Shown: positions 38,301 through 50,219 of the stretch, one piece after another | How the letters are laid out: the number at the start of each line of letters is the position of its first letter | Numbering within the stretch: position 1 is the stretch's first letter | Origin: Diploscapter coronatus | Lineage: Eukaryota > Nematoda > Chromadorea > Rhabditida > Rhabditidae | NCBI GenBank assembly: GCA_964036155.1 | Contig: OZ038423.1 | Coordinates: 52,095,249 to 52,159,248 of the forward strand | Direction: 5' to 3' | Length of the DNA: 64,000 nucleotides | Position numbers and translations under genes: made by a program | Notes under the pieces: model-generated | What the model saw: only the letters and a program-made list of their open reading frames with translations | Databases searched by the model: none | What the model was told of the DNA's origin: nothing

Positions 38301-39326
38301 AGAGTTTTATGTTTATTTTCTTATTTTGAAAAATTTAGTAGTTTCAAGTTAATTACGAATCTTGAACCAATTTACACACAAATTTAGCTAAACCCAACTG
38401 AATTATAAATAAAGATAGTAGATGTCATTGATATTCTAACAGCCAGTCGAAGACTGGCACTAGACGACAAACGAGGAAGTTCTAGTTATTATCCATTATT
38501 TCCTTTCTTACCGCGTTATTCGACGTGGATTTCCTTTCCTGTTTTTCCCCTCTTTCCATGCCACATGCCTTTTAAGTCATTATCTCCTATCATTCTCACC
38601 TCTTCTCTTCGCCTTCATTACCCTAACCAGAGGTTAGTCGAAAATTTTGACCCCGGTCCCGAACTCGGGAATTCCTGCGTTTTTGGTGATCCCGATCCCG
38701 TCCCGGTGGTCCGAAAAATTCTAATCCCGATCCCGGATCTCGGATAATTTAAATTCCGATCTCGATCCCAGTTCCAGATTTTTCTTTTTTAAGTCTGTCC
38801 CGACCCACCTTTGATCCCGACCTGGCCTATCACGATTTCATTGAGCTTCTTCCTCTTTTTCTGCTTCTTTCCTCCATTAATCTGCCTGTAATCGTCGTTG
38901 CATCTTCCCTTTCCTCTCCTCAACTAGCTGTCATTAATCTTATCTCTTCCTCTCTGCCTTTTCTTTTTCGATCTTCCCCTTTATAATTTAAACTATCTTG
39001 TCAGTGATCCTTCCATTTTCCTGTATAAATTTGCCGCTTCCCCATCTCTGCCTTCCAAACGCCATTCAGTCATTTATCAATTCATATCTTCCTTTCCCAT
39101 GTAGTTTAAGTTCTTGCCAAATTTGTATACACTTTTGATATTGTGATTCCATCGAAGTTCACCTACTTGTACTGTTGAACAGATGTATCGAAAATTTTCT
39201 TGTCAAAATTTGATAATATTAGTTAGTATGAGTAGACGAACTTCGGATATGACAGTAATTATGAATTTGCTCAATACCGTATATTTGCCAAGCCATAAAC
39301 AGTCCTCGTTCTGTTTAGAAGTGACA
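35333..39326. other. Gene-poor 4-kb region
   Basis: The largest interval without a supported gene. The AT-rich sequence contains sporadic open frames (for example minus strand 36718-37023 and 37020-37256) that lack start context, splice support or recognisable domains. A CCCG-rich patch occurs at 38640-38830. The right end should contain the promoter of the warthog gene, whose acceptor-like CTGTTTAG ends at 39318. Confidence 0.45.
38640..38830. repeat. CCCGATCCCG-rich simple repeat
   Basis: Within AT-rich DNA this patch repeats words such as CCCGATCCCG, CCCGGTCCCG and GATCTCGG. Similar words fill the interior of the miniature element at 27911-27982, so it may be a decayed or partial relative. 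Confidence 0.5.
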
Positions 39327-41291
39327 ATGCAACTTTCTCATTGTGTGGGCGTACTGCTTCTGTCAGTACATTATGGTCTGGCCGCGTTCTGCGGCGATTC
39401 AGCCATTCCCTTCTCGTTCGAGGTCCTGCCCAGTGGTCAGCCAGTGCTGGGCTGCGCCCGACCTGCCTGCTTCGGATGGAGCAGTTCTGGACAGCCTATC
39501 TCGGAGACATCCTCTTTCTATAAGTAAGAAAATAGCTTATCAAGACTTTGGATTTGTTAAAAGCTGATCTCCATCATTGGATCTACTTGTCGTTAGTCAT
39601 TAGGTTTAGATGTCAGAGAATGTAGGGTAAAAAGCCGGTAACAATAAAGGCAACCCTTATCAATAATCAAACAATATCTCATGCTTTAGTGTGAATGGTC
39701 GGCCCGATGGGTTCTTCCAGCCTCTGTACAACTCAGTCAATCCCTTCCAACCTGGCGATGGCAGACGCTACCCGGAACAGTCCGCCAACTGCGAGGCATC
39801 CTTCGGATCCAACTCGTGTGATGAGTCGACCCAGTGGGTTGGAGGATTTGCCCCTTCCCTCAATACATCGGGATCTCCGTAAGATATCGTCATGCGTTAT
39901 CATTCGATTTTGCTACAGTAAAATTTTCCTCCCTTCAGACTATCTATGCAATGCTGTACCTATGGCCCGCTTCAGTCCTCGACTAGCAGAGGAGTTGCCC
40001 CCATTCACCCAGGGGAGATCTTCGCTGGAGGAGAGGTGAAAATATATTCGATTTATCACCCCAGGCATTAAGGGAAACAGGATTGCGACTTTTTTTCACG
40101 CGCCACGGCACGATTGGTAATCGTGTCGTGTCCAAAGCTTCCAGTCCTGAAGGAAGACTGATATGGCTAATGATACGAATCTTTGATTGCAGGTGAGAGA
40201 GAACAACCAGCCGGTTGCTTTCGACTACGTAAGCAATATTGTGAAAAGGGTTGATGCGAACGGCGGGGTCTCCTACGATGTCGGTGTCAAGAGACTGTCC
40301 TGCCCTGGAGATCCTCCACTTCCACTTCCTCAAATTGCTCAACCACCTCCTCAATTTGCCCAACCACCCCCTCAGTTTGCCCAACCACCTCCTCAATTTG
40401 TTCAGGCTCCTCCTCCTGCCCCAGGTTTTCCAAGGAAAAGTTCAAATGAAATTTTACGATCTAAAATTATAGCGTACGTGCCCAGTGCTGCCGGTTACTA
40501 CGGTGGCGGCTCATACTTCTGCTTTACTGCCGACGCTCTGGTCGAGACGATCTCTGGCGAAAAGAAGCGAATGGACGAATTGAAGATCCACGACTGGGTT
40601 ATGACTGCACGCGGCAAAAATGTCGGCTATGCCCCGGTCAACTACTGGCTGCACAGAGTCCCATCCCAGAAGGCTCAATTTATCAAGTCTGCATATTTCG
40701 AATTTGTCAATTGAATTATCGACGATGCGTTCAGATTCGATTTGGCAGATGGAAAGTCGCTGAAGATCACCGCTAAGCATTTCATCTACAAGGGCAAATG
40801 CACTGGAAACGTAAGGCGATGAGAACAGGCGCGCGCGAAAACACGAACAAATAATGCGTTGCAGACGGATGCGATTGAAGTGAATCAGAAGCCAGTTTTG
40901 GCTGGAGAAGTCGAGGTTGGAGACTGCCTCTACACTCGGGATGGCAACTACTTGATGGAGCAGGAAGTCATCAGCAAGCAAGTCGTTACTGAAGTCGGAA
41001 TCTACGCTCCAATGACTTCCAATGCAAAGATCATTGTTAATGATGTGCTCGCTTCTTGCAACAACGTCTATGAATCTCAATCTCTGACCAACACTTTCTT
41101 CAGCGTACTAATTTGTTTACCTTTTGCCTACCGTATCGGTTAATTTTCAGAACATCGAATCAATGCGACAAACGCTGGCCTCGATCTTCAGCTACTCATT
41201 GGATTCCTCAGAGACGGATCTGCCCTTCGGCACTTACACCATCATGCAAATGGCCGAGATCGTCCTGCCCAAGAACATTATGACACTTTAA
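39327..41291 (+). CDS. Warthog-type hedgehog-related protein with Hint autoprocessing domain
   Basis: Seven exons: 39327..39523, 39690..39878, 39939..40035, 40193..40686, 40735..40810, 40865..41104 and 41151..41291 (477 residues). A signal peptide (MQLSHCVGVLLLSVHYGLAA) precedes the cysteine-rich Wart domain (CGDSAIPFSFEVLPSGQPVL, CARPACFGW). A Pro/Gln-rich linker and then the Hog/Hint domain follow. The Hint domain starts at the nucleophilic cysteine in YFCFTADALVE; ITAKHFIYK holds the TxxH-like histidine, and VLASCNN follows. By analogy with hedgehog, the C-terminal part should cut itself off at that cysteine. Warthog proteins are nematode-specific secreted proteins linked to cuticle and moulting; which member this is cannot be told. 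AATAAA lies at 41418-41423. The donor at 40686 is GTCTGC, unusual but forced by phase. Confidence 0.9.
40318..40410 (+). repeat. 21-bp tandem repeat coding QPPPQFA
   Basis: Three to four near-identical 21-bp units encode QPPPQFA in the linker between the Wart and Hint domains. Differences are mostly synonymous (CCTCCTCAATTT versus CCCCCTCAGTTT). Confidence 0.85.
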
Positions 41292-41568
41292 ACTCCTCTG
41301 CTCAATTCTAGATTTAGTGCTAATTTATTTGCTCTCATCTATTAATTTATTTTTTTCCACCTCTTAATTTATTTGCTTCCACCTCTTAATTTATTGTACA
41401 AATTATCTTCTATTGTTAATAAACAACTTTAGGACCATTTTGATCGCGAAAACATTGGATTAGTTGGGAAAATGTTACGTGAATTGTGGTTGATTTCTCC
41501 CAATTTTAAAACAGAGTCATACAAATCGATTTGAATATTTGTTGAGCATCAACATCATTTCCCAGCGG

Positions 41569-42070
41569 ATGATAATAGTATTTGCTATTTCTTGTTGGTC
41601 TCTCAAAGCGATGATTGTCCTCTATTTCCTATTTCCCTCCAGACACTTTTTCACTTCTCTCATTTTCGCATTTAGCAGTCAGAGCTTAGATCTCGCTAGG
41701 CGGCTCTGGAAAAGTCTACGGCATTTTGGGCGTTCCGAAAACATGCAGTCCGCGCAAGAATTATCGATGTTTTTTCGGAATAAAAAATAACTTTTAGTCC
41801 CGTCCTCCTGCGAAGAAAATAAGGGCGTTTGCAAAACCCTCACAGACCTACATAAGAGATTGTCAGAATGGGGGACTCAGTAAGGATACAAGTTGTTTGC
41901 AGGTGTTTATTACAAACTAATCTATAAATCCTAACATTCGTTCCAGCCAGTTTCCCTCGGTTTCCAATGTTCCGCCCAGCGTCGATGCCCCAATAATTCC
42001 CTATGTTATCGAAGTCGATGCCTGTGTAGATGCGGATTCGGTACCAAAGATACTAGTAAACGAGAACTAA
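41569..42070 (+). CDS. Possible small secreted cysteine-containing protein
   Basis: Three proposed exons, 41569..41713, 41798..41879 and 41947..42070, join in phase and give 116 residues. The start (MIIVFAISCW and following hydrophobic residues) could be a signal peptide. The downstream part contains SCEENKGVCKTLTD and ends IEVDACVDADSVPKILVNEN. The two later exons have good acceptors and coding-like composition. The first exon has a weak donor and is the least certain. No family was recognised. It lies between the warthog gene and the convergent VPS8 gene. Confidence 0.35.
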
Positions 42071-42859
42071 GCGTGCACAAACAGACAGACAGACACACTT
42101 AACAAAAATACTAAAAGTAAGAAGTAAGATGTATGGAGAAACCCCTCCTCCTACTTCTGCACCTCCCAAGTGTGTGTCTCCGATTCGCATTCCATCAAAG
42201 TCAGGCGATATATTCTCTTTTGTAAGGGAACTCTAAATATTATAGACTGAAATAGACAGTCTATTGGATAAATTAATTGACACATTACAACTGCAGAGAA
42301 ATTAAAAATAAAACTTCTTCAGATATCGTAATTTATATCATTTATTATGTTATTACATTGTAACTCTTTCATTATCACAATGTTCTATGAAGCACAACTG
42401 AAACAACCGAATAATTTACGATGATGATGCCAGATCTTGAATTTTATAAATAAGTATAAAACCATGAAGTAAGAAATCTAGATATGTAGACGAATATTAA
42501 TAATTATCACAGACTTGGATAATAAATCCGGGACAATCCTCACTGCTGATGCAGCAATAAGGTCCTTTGGCAGAATATGAGCATCCTTTCTGGGAGAGGC
42601 ACATAAAGTATAAACGGTAAATAACGACAAGAACATTCAATTGCAAATTTGGCGGAACAAAGGTCTAGAAGAGCGTATGATTCATCATTTTTCATATCTA
42701 TATTTAACTGAAGAAATTTTCTTGAAACTTGGTGAACCTGAAAATGGCATCGAATTACAAAGATCATATAAATTTTGTCTAAAATAACTCATGAAAAATA
42801 TAGGAGTCACCTATTTCAAATACCATACACTGTTCTAAACTTTTGCCAACTATATCATA
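42071..42859. other. Intergenic region before VPS8
   Basis: It contains an exon-like open frame at 42129-42221 followed by a GTAAGG donor, treated as a finding rather than a gene, and the presumed 3'UTR of VPS8. Nothing else is supported. Confidence 0.4.
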
Positions 42860-45800
42860 TTATGCATCTGGCCAATGTTTGAAGATATCACGTTTTTCGA
42901 CGCGTTTGTGAAGACGTGGAGCGGGAAGAGAATGTCGAATAAGGAGAGAATCGCGGGTAGAAAAGGCAGAAGAGGAAGTGGGGGAGGAACACAGACACTG
43001 ACGGGACGAACCGATGCACTCCATGTGGATTACATGGCCGCAGCTAAATTTCTATTTTTAAATCATACAACGCTATATCATTGGAATTGAACAGCTAGAA
43101 GACGTGTTTTCTCATGCTGTTTGATCTTACAGATAATAAAATAGCATTGAAGTAAGGGAATTCTAATAATAAAATCTTATTAGATAAGATAGTCCAATAT
43201 TTGTGAAGTAAATTAAATTGTGCATACCGGAATGCATAGGCAGATTTAGTCAGAGGATTGTTGCAAACGAGACAGTTTGGAGTGGATATCAAACGAGTTC
43301 TTCGGCCTGATTGGTTGTTCAGTTTCTGAATGTCTGGACGACTTTCTAATTCCTAAATTAGATCATTTTCATATGAAAATGAAACAAACTAACCATAGAT
43401 TTTCGTAGCTCAGTGAATACTTTTATCTCGAATGTGCAGGCTGATAGTAAGTCGTTTATGAGTGGAGCCTTTTCCCTAAAATTGTAAGTTGCCAAATAGA
43501 TCTTCAAGATAATTTTGAAAGTACCTCGGAATAGTAATTTTAAATAGAAGGTAATTACTATAAAAACTAACTTGTAAGCGGATTGAGAGAACGAAGGATA
43601 CTGTAGCAGACAATCGAATAGATCACTTGCATGTTCAGCTCCATTGTTCAGAATTCGAATGCATAGGTTCTGTAATCGAGAATCCATATCTAAAATGACC
43701 ATGTTGTTGAATTTGTGAGGAGTTTGTTTCGTTTCAAAATACCTTGTGATTGTAAATTCTCTTTTGAAGTCAGACACTTGAACACTTTCATGAGCCATTG
43801 TTTGGAGATGGGAGAGGAGCTGTGACGGCAGCATAAATGGAGAATTTCGTCCATTAGGGATACTGTAATTATTTCAATTCCAAAGTTCGATTTTGGAAAA
43901 TAATTTATCCGTTCAATAGTTTATTGGAATTAAAATAGCATGGGTCAATATTCCCCATATTTTTATTAGCTAAAATAACATTTGAGTTTGAGACTGCTAA
44001 TTATTTCCTAATTGCGAAAAATAATCGAACGATTCAATATGAAATTCAAAAAGTTATCTTAACGTAAACTTGAAAGAACATACACATTCGCTGTTCATCC
44101 TGCTTGTTCTTTTCCATCTCCTGAAATAGCAACTGGAATGCTCTTTCGAGTTGGCCACGAGCTTCCAGAAGTCGACAGGAAGACAGAGGACAGTTGAATT
44201 CTGAAGCCACATTCAGGCAGAAATCTGAGGAAGAACCGAGTGGAAGCCAGTAGAGAAGCAGACCCTGAATTAGAGAAACAATTTTAAAAATCATCCTCCT
44301 TTAATTTACCAGTAGAATATCGTCCTTGTCAATCTCTTTTCCTCTGGCAATTCCATCGAATACAGCACAGAAGAGTTGTTCATCCAATTCCTCGTTCGTA
44401 CTCAGATTCATTTCTCGTCGTTCCATTCTGAGTTTACTCCCTTTCACTTTTCTTATAACTGATAAGCTTACCTGATTTCGAAAGCCGCCCTCAAAATCTT
44501 GTACGAATTTTCCTCGTGCTGGTTGAAATAGCGATCTTTCAGATCACGTAACGAATCCTGAAAAGGATTTAGCTCTGAAGGTTATATCTTTAGAAGGAGA
44601 TTTGATAGAAAAATATCGAATATGAGTATTCTACCTGAAAATAGTCCAAAACGAGTTGAGCTGTGCGATTCATGTCGATGTTTGCGAGACTCGGAAGAAG
44701 TCCTTTGACTGCACTCGAGAATTGCTGCTGTTCAGATTCAGTCAGATTGCGAGATTGCAGAATGTCTCTGATCAGTTCAAGAATCTCTTCATGTCCAGGC
44801 TTCATTGGATAGCAATTCAGCAGATCCACATATTTCCTCTCTGATAGGTAAATGTACGAACAAATTCGTGGCCTGAATTAAAACTTGTTAACAGTTGATA
44901 TAAGAATAGCTTCTCTTTTAGAAAATTTGGTGAATGACTTGAAAGCGTTCGTTCGTTTCTAATAAAAAAAACTTGGTAATTGGAATTTACAACACGTCAT
45001 CTTTATTGTGGATCTCAATACCATATCTGTATCTTTTTAGAAAATAGGTAATCAGTGCAAGGATATTAGTAATGCTTTCAAGTAAAATTCAGAATACTTC
45101 ACCTTATTTTATCGTCCTAATGATTTCAGTGAAAAGTACACCAACCTGAATGGATTAGTGGCCTGTTTGAGAATGTGCTGCCGATTTAATTGATGCACTC
45201 TCCTCATTGCGTTCACCACTGCCATTTCTCCTGTTTCATCCAAACAACCTACACTCAGAAGCGAGGTAATTGCCTGCAAGTTTTTCTTCATGAACAAAAA
45301 ATAAATAATTACTCACGTCCTGAACCATATCGACAGGAGGAGTGATGTGACCTGCATCAGTGAGCTGGGAAATGAGCAGAAGGAAGTGCATAAGAGCCGA
45401 GGGATGACGCAATTCGCACACCAAATTGCCGAGCTGGAAAGACTGACGAAATTAAGATACTAGAAAAAACATGAATAATATCATAATCTCCAGAAAAGAA
45501 TAGAGACAATATAACTTTTTCTTGTTATTCACACCATCTGGAGTATCAATATTTCTGTATGTTTCTTCCCAAATCGCCAATATGATTAGAAAACAAACTT
45601 ACGATTTCGAGTAATTGCTGCAATCGAAAATCGGCCTGCAACAATTCAGTGTCAGAGCAGGTGAAAATAACGTGGAAAAATTGCTGAGCATCGAAGTGAA
45701 GGAGGACTCTCAGGTAGGGATATTTGATGGAGGTGGAGGAGCCGTTCTTGCCGTGCAGGGAGGTCATGCAACGGTATGTCTGAAAAATAAATAACAGAAT

Positions 45801-48800
45801 TTCGTTTCCATTTCTTTAGAAGATAGTTCACAAGTTGTAGGAGTGAAACAGAATCAAAATATTATGAAGTCTGAAGATAACTTCTTGCTCTTTCCTTCCC
45901 TAATTAAGCTCCACGGAAATTGGTTATTTTACAAATGATATAGAGTATTTATTGAGGTGCAAATAATTTTAACTAACCTCCAAGGGAACACTAGCAATGA
46001 GTTCTTTCGACAAAGCCCCGAATGGATAGGCTCTTCCAGCCAAGCAGCAGTGCAAGTAGAGAAGAAGTCGATTGCCCTGTTCGACTTGAGAGTCAGACAG
46101 AACATCGTTCGATGCAAATGAACCAACCACTTCTAGTAATTCCTAAAAAGAAAATCGAACAAGAAACAAGATAAAGTTGAACCTCCAGTGGTGAAATGTA
46201 GTCGAGTAGCGCTTTATTCATCACATAAATTATGCCATCGTAAAGACCATTCTGTCGACAGGTCGACATTATCTGAAAAATTGGATTCCGAATAAAAAAA
46301 TCGTTATCAAGGAATCTTAAATCTCTACCTGATGCAAATCAAGACATTCAATTGGTAAATGCACAACTGCTGCTTGCAACTGGGACAATTGGCCTTCAGA
46401 CACTGAATAGAGTAAAGTGATACAAATTGGTTTGAAAAACTGACCTAGATAAGTGATATATTCTGAAATGAGCTGAGGCGGAGGAGAAGTAACCAAGTCA
46501 TCCAGAATGTATTCATCAAGTAATTCGAAGAACACTGTCCTTGCAAGAGGTTCACTTTCTAGTCTAAACATCACAGTTCTGTCTCTAGGAACTCGGTAGA
46601 ATTCCTTACTTTGACCAAACTTCATTGTAGAAAATGTGATAAAGTTTTCCAATCAAACAAATATGCATCAAGGCACCAATGTATTTCTAAAAATGTAATA
46701 ATTTTCAGATAAATATTAGGTTAATTTACCTTATAATGAGTAACTTTTTGTGTGGAGTTGTTGTTGTCTGTCGAATCCATGCACTGTCCTAGAATCTGTC
46801 TGACAAAATCGAGCAGAAGAGGCTTCGCCTGGTGTTTGAAATGCTCTTCTGAAGGAATTTTGTTCTTCACGACATCCAATAAGTAGAGGCACGCAGATAT
46901 GTAGTCTTTCCTGAAAGTAGAGATTTTTCCCGGTAAACTGTATGACGAAACGCATTTTTGCACCTGACAGAATGTCGTGTTAGAAAACGAAAGCAGGAAG
47001 AGCTAGTGTGAGAAAGATCATCCCTTCCAATACAAGAAAGTTTAGCATAATTTCAGCATTTTGCATTCTGCCATTCCATTATTTACAAGCTACCCTTGTC
47101 TTCTTTTGCTTCAGAAATACCTTACCTTTGTACGAACAAATCGAGCTGTTCATGCTGGGTCCTCTTTCGGACCATGTCGATGTGTCCCTCCTGTATGAGC
47201 CAAACAGTCTTGCTGTCCCATCCCGTCTTCACTGTCTCGTAGGCAACATTCTCTGCCAGGAGCTGCATTGCCTCGCTTACTCCTCCCCCAGTCGCCAATC
47301 CTTTGTATTCAGAAGAGCAGAACACTAGTTGAGCAGACACATCTGAGGCTCGTTGCACTGGGCCTTTATCAGGGTTGAGCTGAAAATAAAATCGTCTTCG
47401 TAATTTTTGAAATAAAATTGAAAAAGGAACCTGCCAACAGCAGCCTTGCAAGTCGAATCCGGTGATCAGAGAATCAGACAGCCAAGCCAACGAGCAGAGT
47501 GGGGATGGCATCGAGAGACTGCGAATTAGTTGGGCGGCTTTCTAAAATTTAAAGAACTAGCTTGTATTTCATAAAATGAAGAAATTTCAACCTGTCTAGT
47601 CCCGAACTTCCTCGAGTCAACTCGGAACATCGATATTCTCTCGCCTCTGCAAATGCACACGAACAAATATTTCTGTTTGCCAATCATCTGAAAATCAAAT
47701 AAAAATCACTCTTTATTAGAAAATTTTTTATTACTCTTTCCCTGTGACATAGAAGAGGAGGACATTCCAGGAACATCCCCAAAGGCACAACTAAAAGTAC
47801 TGAACCGCCATAACGAGTCGACACAAACAGAACCTGAAGATATAAAAATAAAAGTATATGCAAAGAAACTCCTACCTTGGTGACAGTAAGAAGTGCGAGG
47901 ATTCCATTCGGCAACAGTCTCATTTGCAGAACTTCCCCATTGCAACCAGAGAATACACAGCGCATCTATAAAATGAACTTTTTAGGTATTTCAATCAAAA
48001 TATCCTTACCGCATAAGTTCTGGCTCCAGTGATTTTGCGTTTCAGCTGTATTTCATAAACTGAGCCTCCACTGTCGAGAGTGAGCAGAGCCTGTGCTCCA
48101 GAGAGATAGACAATTTGTAGAAGGCCTTTCCCGATTTGACCAGCATTATCTATCAAATAGTAGACAGTGCCTGTTCGTACGCTTACTATCTGCAAAATGT
48201 ATTTTCGGAATGATTACTGAAGTGATTTAATGGAAAAATTATCCGCTAGTTAAAAATGAAAAGAAAAAAAACTCATATAGCAAAAATAGAGAATAATTAA
48301 CTCGCCTTCAAAGCCCCTTTGCTGTATCCGATAGCGAGATTCTTGTTGTTGAGCGAGAATTCCACGCAGGAGGCAGAGCCGATCTGTGCAGATTCAGGGG
48401 AGATCTGTCTGTCCAGCCTGCCCTCTCTGTTGAAGACGAGCACGAATCCTCTGCTGGTCGCCACAGCCACTTGTCCTGTCGAGGCTTCTGCTGTCGAAAC
48501 TGCCTCTCCTACGACATGACGGACTCTTTCTAGTTGGTACGAAATAGATTCTGAAACGAAAATATGTGAAATTTATGCAAATATTTTTTTCTAGAATTAA
48601 GCCAAATGAAAATCTATGTTAATTTCGTACAGCTCGTAAGAAAATTTGCATTCGTTTCTAATTTCTAAAATGTTACATTTCAAGAGGCTATTAACTACTC
48701 TGAATCTACGTAAGAATTTTAGAAATTCGATTTTTTAAAACTTTTTTTAGAACTAATTTATGCGTTATTTCGAATTAAAAAATTCAAATTTCAGATGTTT

Positions 48801-49442
48801 AATTTTTAATTGATAACTATGAATACTAAAAAATCTATTAAAAAATTATGACAAGTAAAACAAGTTAAAAGTCAACTAACCATTTTTAGTGATAACAATA
48901 GCTGAATCGAGTTGATACGTTAGGTGATTGACATTGGAGATTGCAACAACGGAAGAAGAGGGAGCTGCATGGCCTCCTGCACTCTGCGACTGCTCATCCA
49001 GCAGTGAGTCTTCGAATGGAGTGTCGTCTAATTGACCAACCTGAGTTTCATTTTTAGAGAAATTAGAAATTGTATTCTAAACGTTTGAATAAAGTAAATT
49101 TAATTCGAAAAGAAGTTTATGTTGACTATTGATGGTCAATCATGCAAGAAATTATAGTCATTTCTTCTTTTTTGCAGTATTCAGATTAAGGATGCACGAA
49201 ACTCCTAGTTCGCTTTTTTAAGTGAAAACGTTGACTACGAAAAATTGCCGAATAAAACTTCACTCTCCGGTTCAGATAGTTCATTTACTGGCAGGTATTA
49301 GTTTGACATAACAAACCATGATAAAATGCATGAAATACTTCACCTCATCGATAGCATCATCGAGAGAGATGTTGTTGAGTCCTTCATCCAAGGAACCATT
49401 CGTCCATTCATCATCGTCAAACGAAGTCACCGATTCCGTCAT
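42860..49442 (-). CDS. vps-8: VPS8, CORVET endosomal tethering complex subunit
   Basis: Twenty-seven exons, all in phase, give 1237 residues; the first is 49442..49344 and the last 43043..42860. Order: acidic N-terminus (MTESVTSFDDDEW), beta-propeller region (VAVATSRGFVLVFN, NLAIGYSKG, YKGLATGGGVSEAMQLLAEN), alpha-solenoid (ARTVFFELLDEYIL, NGLYDGIIYVMNKALLDYIS, LHCCLAGRAYPFG) and a C-terminal RING-like finger (CLVCNNPL, then CGHVIHMEC and CLCSSP). These blocks match VPS8, which with class C Vps proteins tethers Rab5-positive endosomes. Intron 48190..48305 uses a GC donor (AAG|GCGAGT); the nearest GT shifts the frame to a stop. TTTCAG about 14 bases upstream of the ATG suggests trans-splicing. 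Confidence 0.93.
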
Positions 49443-50219
49443 TCATTAGTCCTTCTGAAACACATGACACAAAGTTGAAAATTATATCAATTTCAGGTAT
49501 TTAAAATATGGAAATCTTGGTCTAAAACCATTGGGTATTTGTGCTCATGCTTTCAATATTTAGTTTTATTGAGTATCACTAGAATCTTATCGTGTCAATA
49601 ATAACAATAGATTTGATTGCATAATTTAGGGTAAGTGAAATGACATTGCGTTGTCATGCCTTTCACACAGAAATAGTTGGAAAATTGTGATACATTTGAT
49701 AGTTTCTGAATCTAATAATAATAGAAAATGAACGGATTTTCAATGCATACCTACTGCATTCACAAGATCATGCTCACATTTAGTGCACTGAAACTGAAAT
49801 GAAGAGTTGAATGAAAGAAACCCCGAGATAAAGAACTCATGGAAATAATCACATTTGACGGCATTCGAACCCCTAGAAAATGAATACCAAGCGAGCGATA
49901 AATTACTAAAAGAAAGAAGATATAAAAACAAGGCATAGTGGAATAGATACATAACACAGCTGGCTTAAAGGATAAGGCAAAGAAAAGTGAATTCAAAGAT
50001 GAAATTGCAATTGAAAACCTTGAGGAATCTTCAAATAAACATCAAATTATTGTCTTACAAACACAACAATAACCTGTTCATAAATATGGCTGTTTTGAAA
50101 ATAAATAAGCTATTCTACGATAAATAAAAGAATATACTTTCGAATAAAGCGAATGGCATAAAGGAATGTATAGGAAGGAATACATATTATCTGGCTATGG
50201 GACTTGCTGGATCGCAAAA
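49443..50219. other. Intergenic region between GMPPB and VPS8
   Basis: About 780 bp between two minus-strand genes. A TTTCAG just upstream of the VPS8 ATG fits a trans-splice site. No RNA gene is recognised; a GGTTCGAA word near 49866 has no tRNA context. Confidence 0.5.

Noticed and set aside
42500..42670. Minus-strand cysteine-rich stretch resembling an exon (CSYSAKGPYCC)
   Set aside because: It lies beyond the VPS8 stop, and the upstream frame could not be joined with a valid donor.
49740..49996. Hydrophobic minus-strand open frames upstream of VPS8
   Set aside because: No splice sites in phase; AT-rich intergenic sequence explains them.
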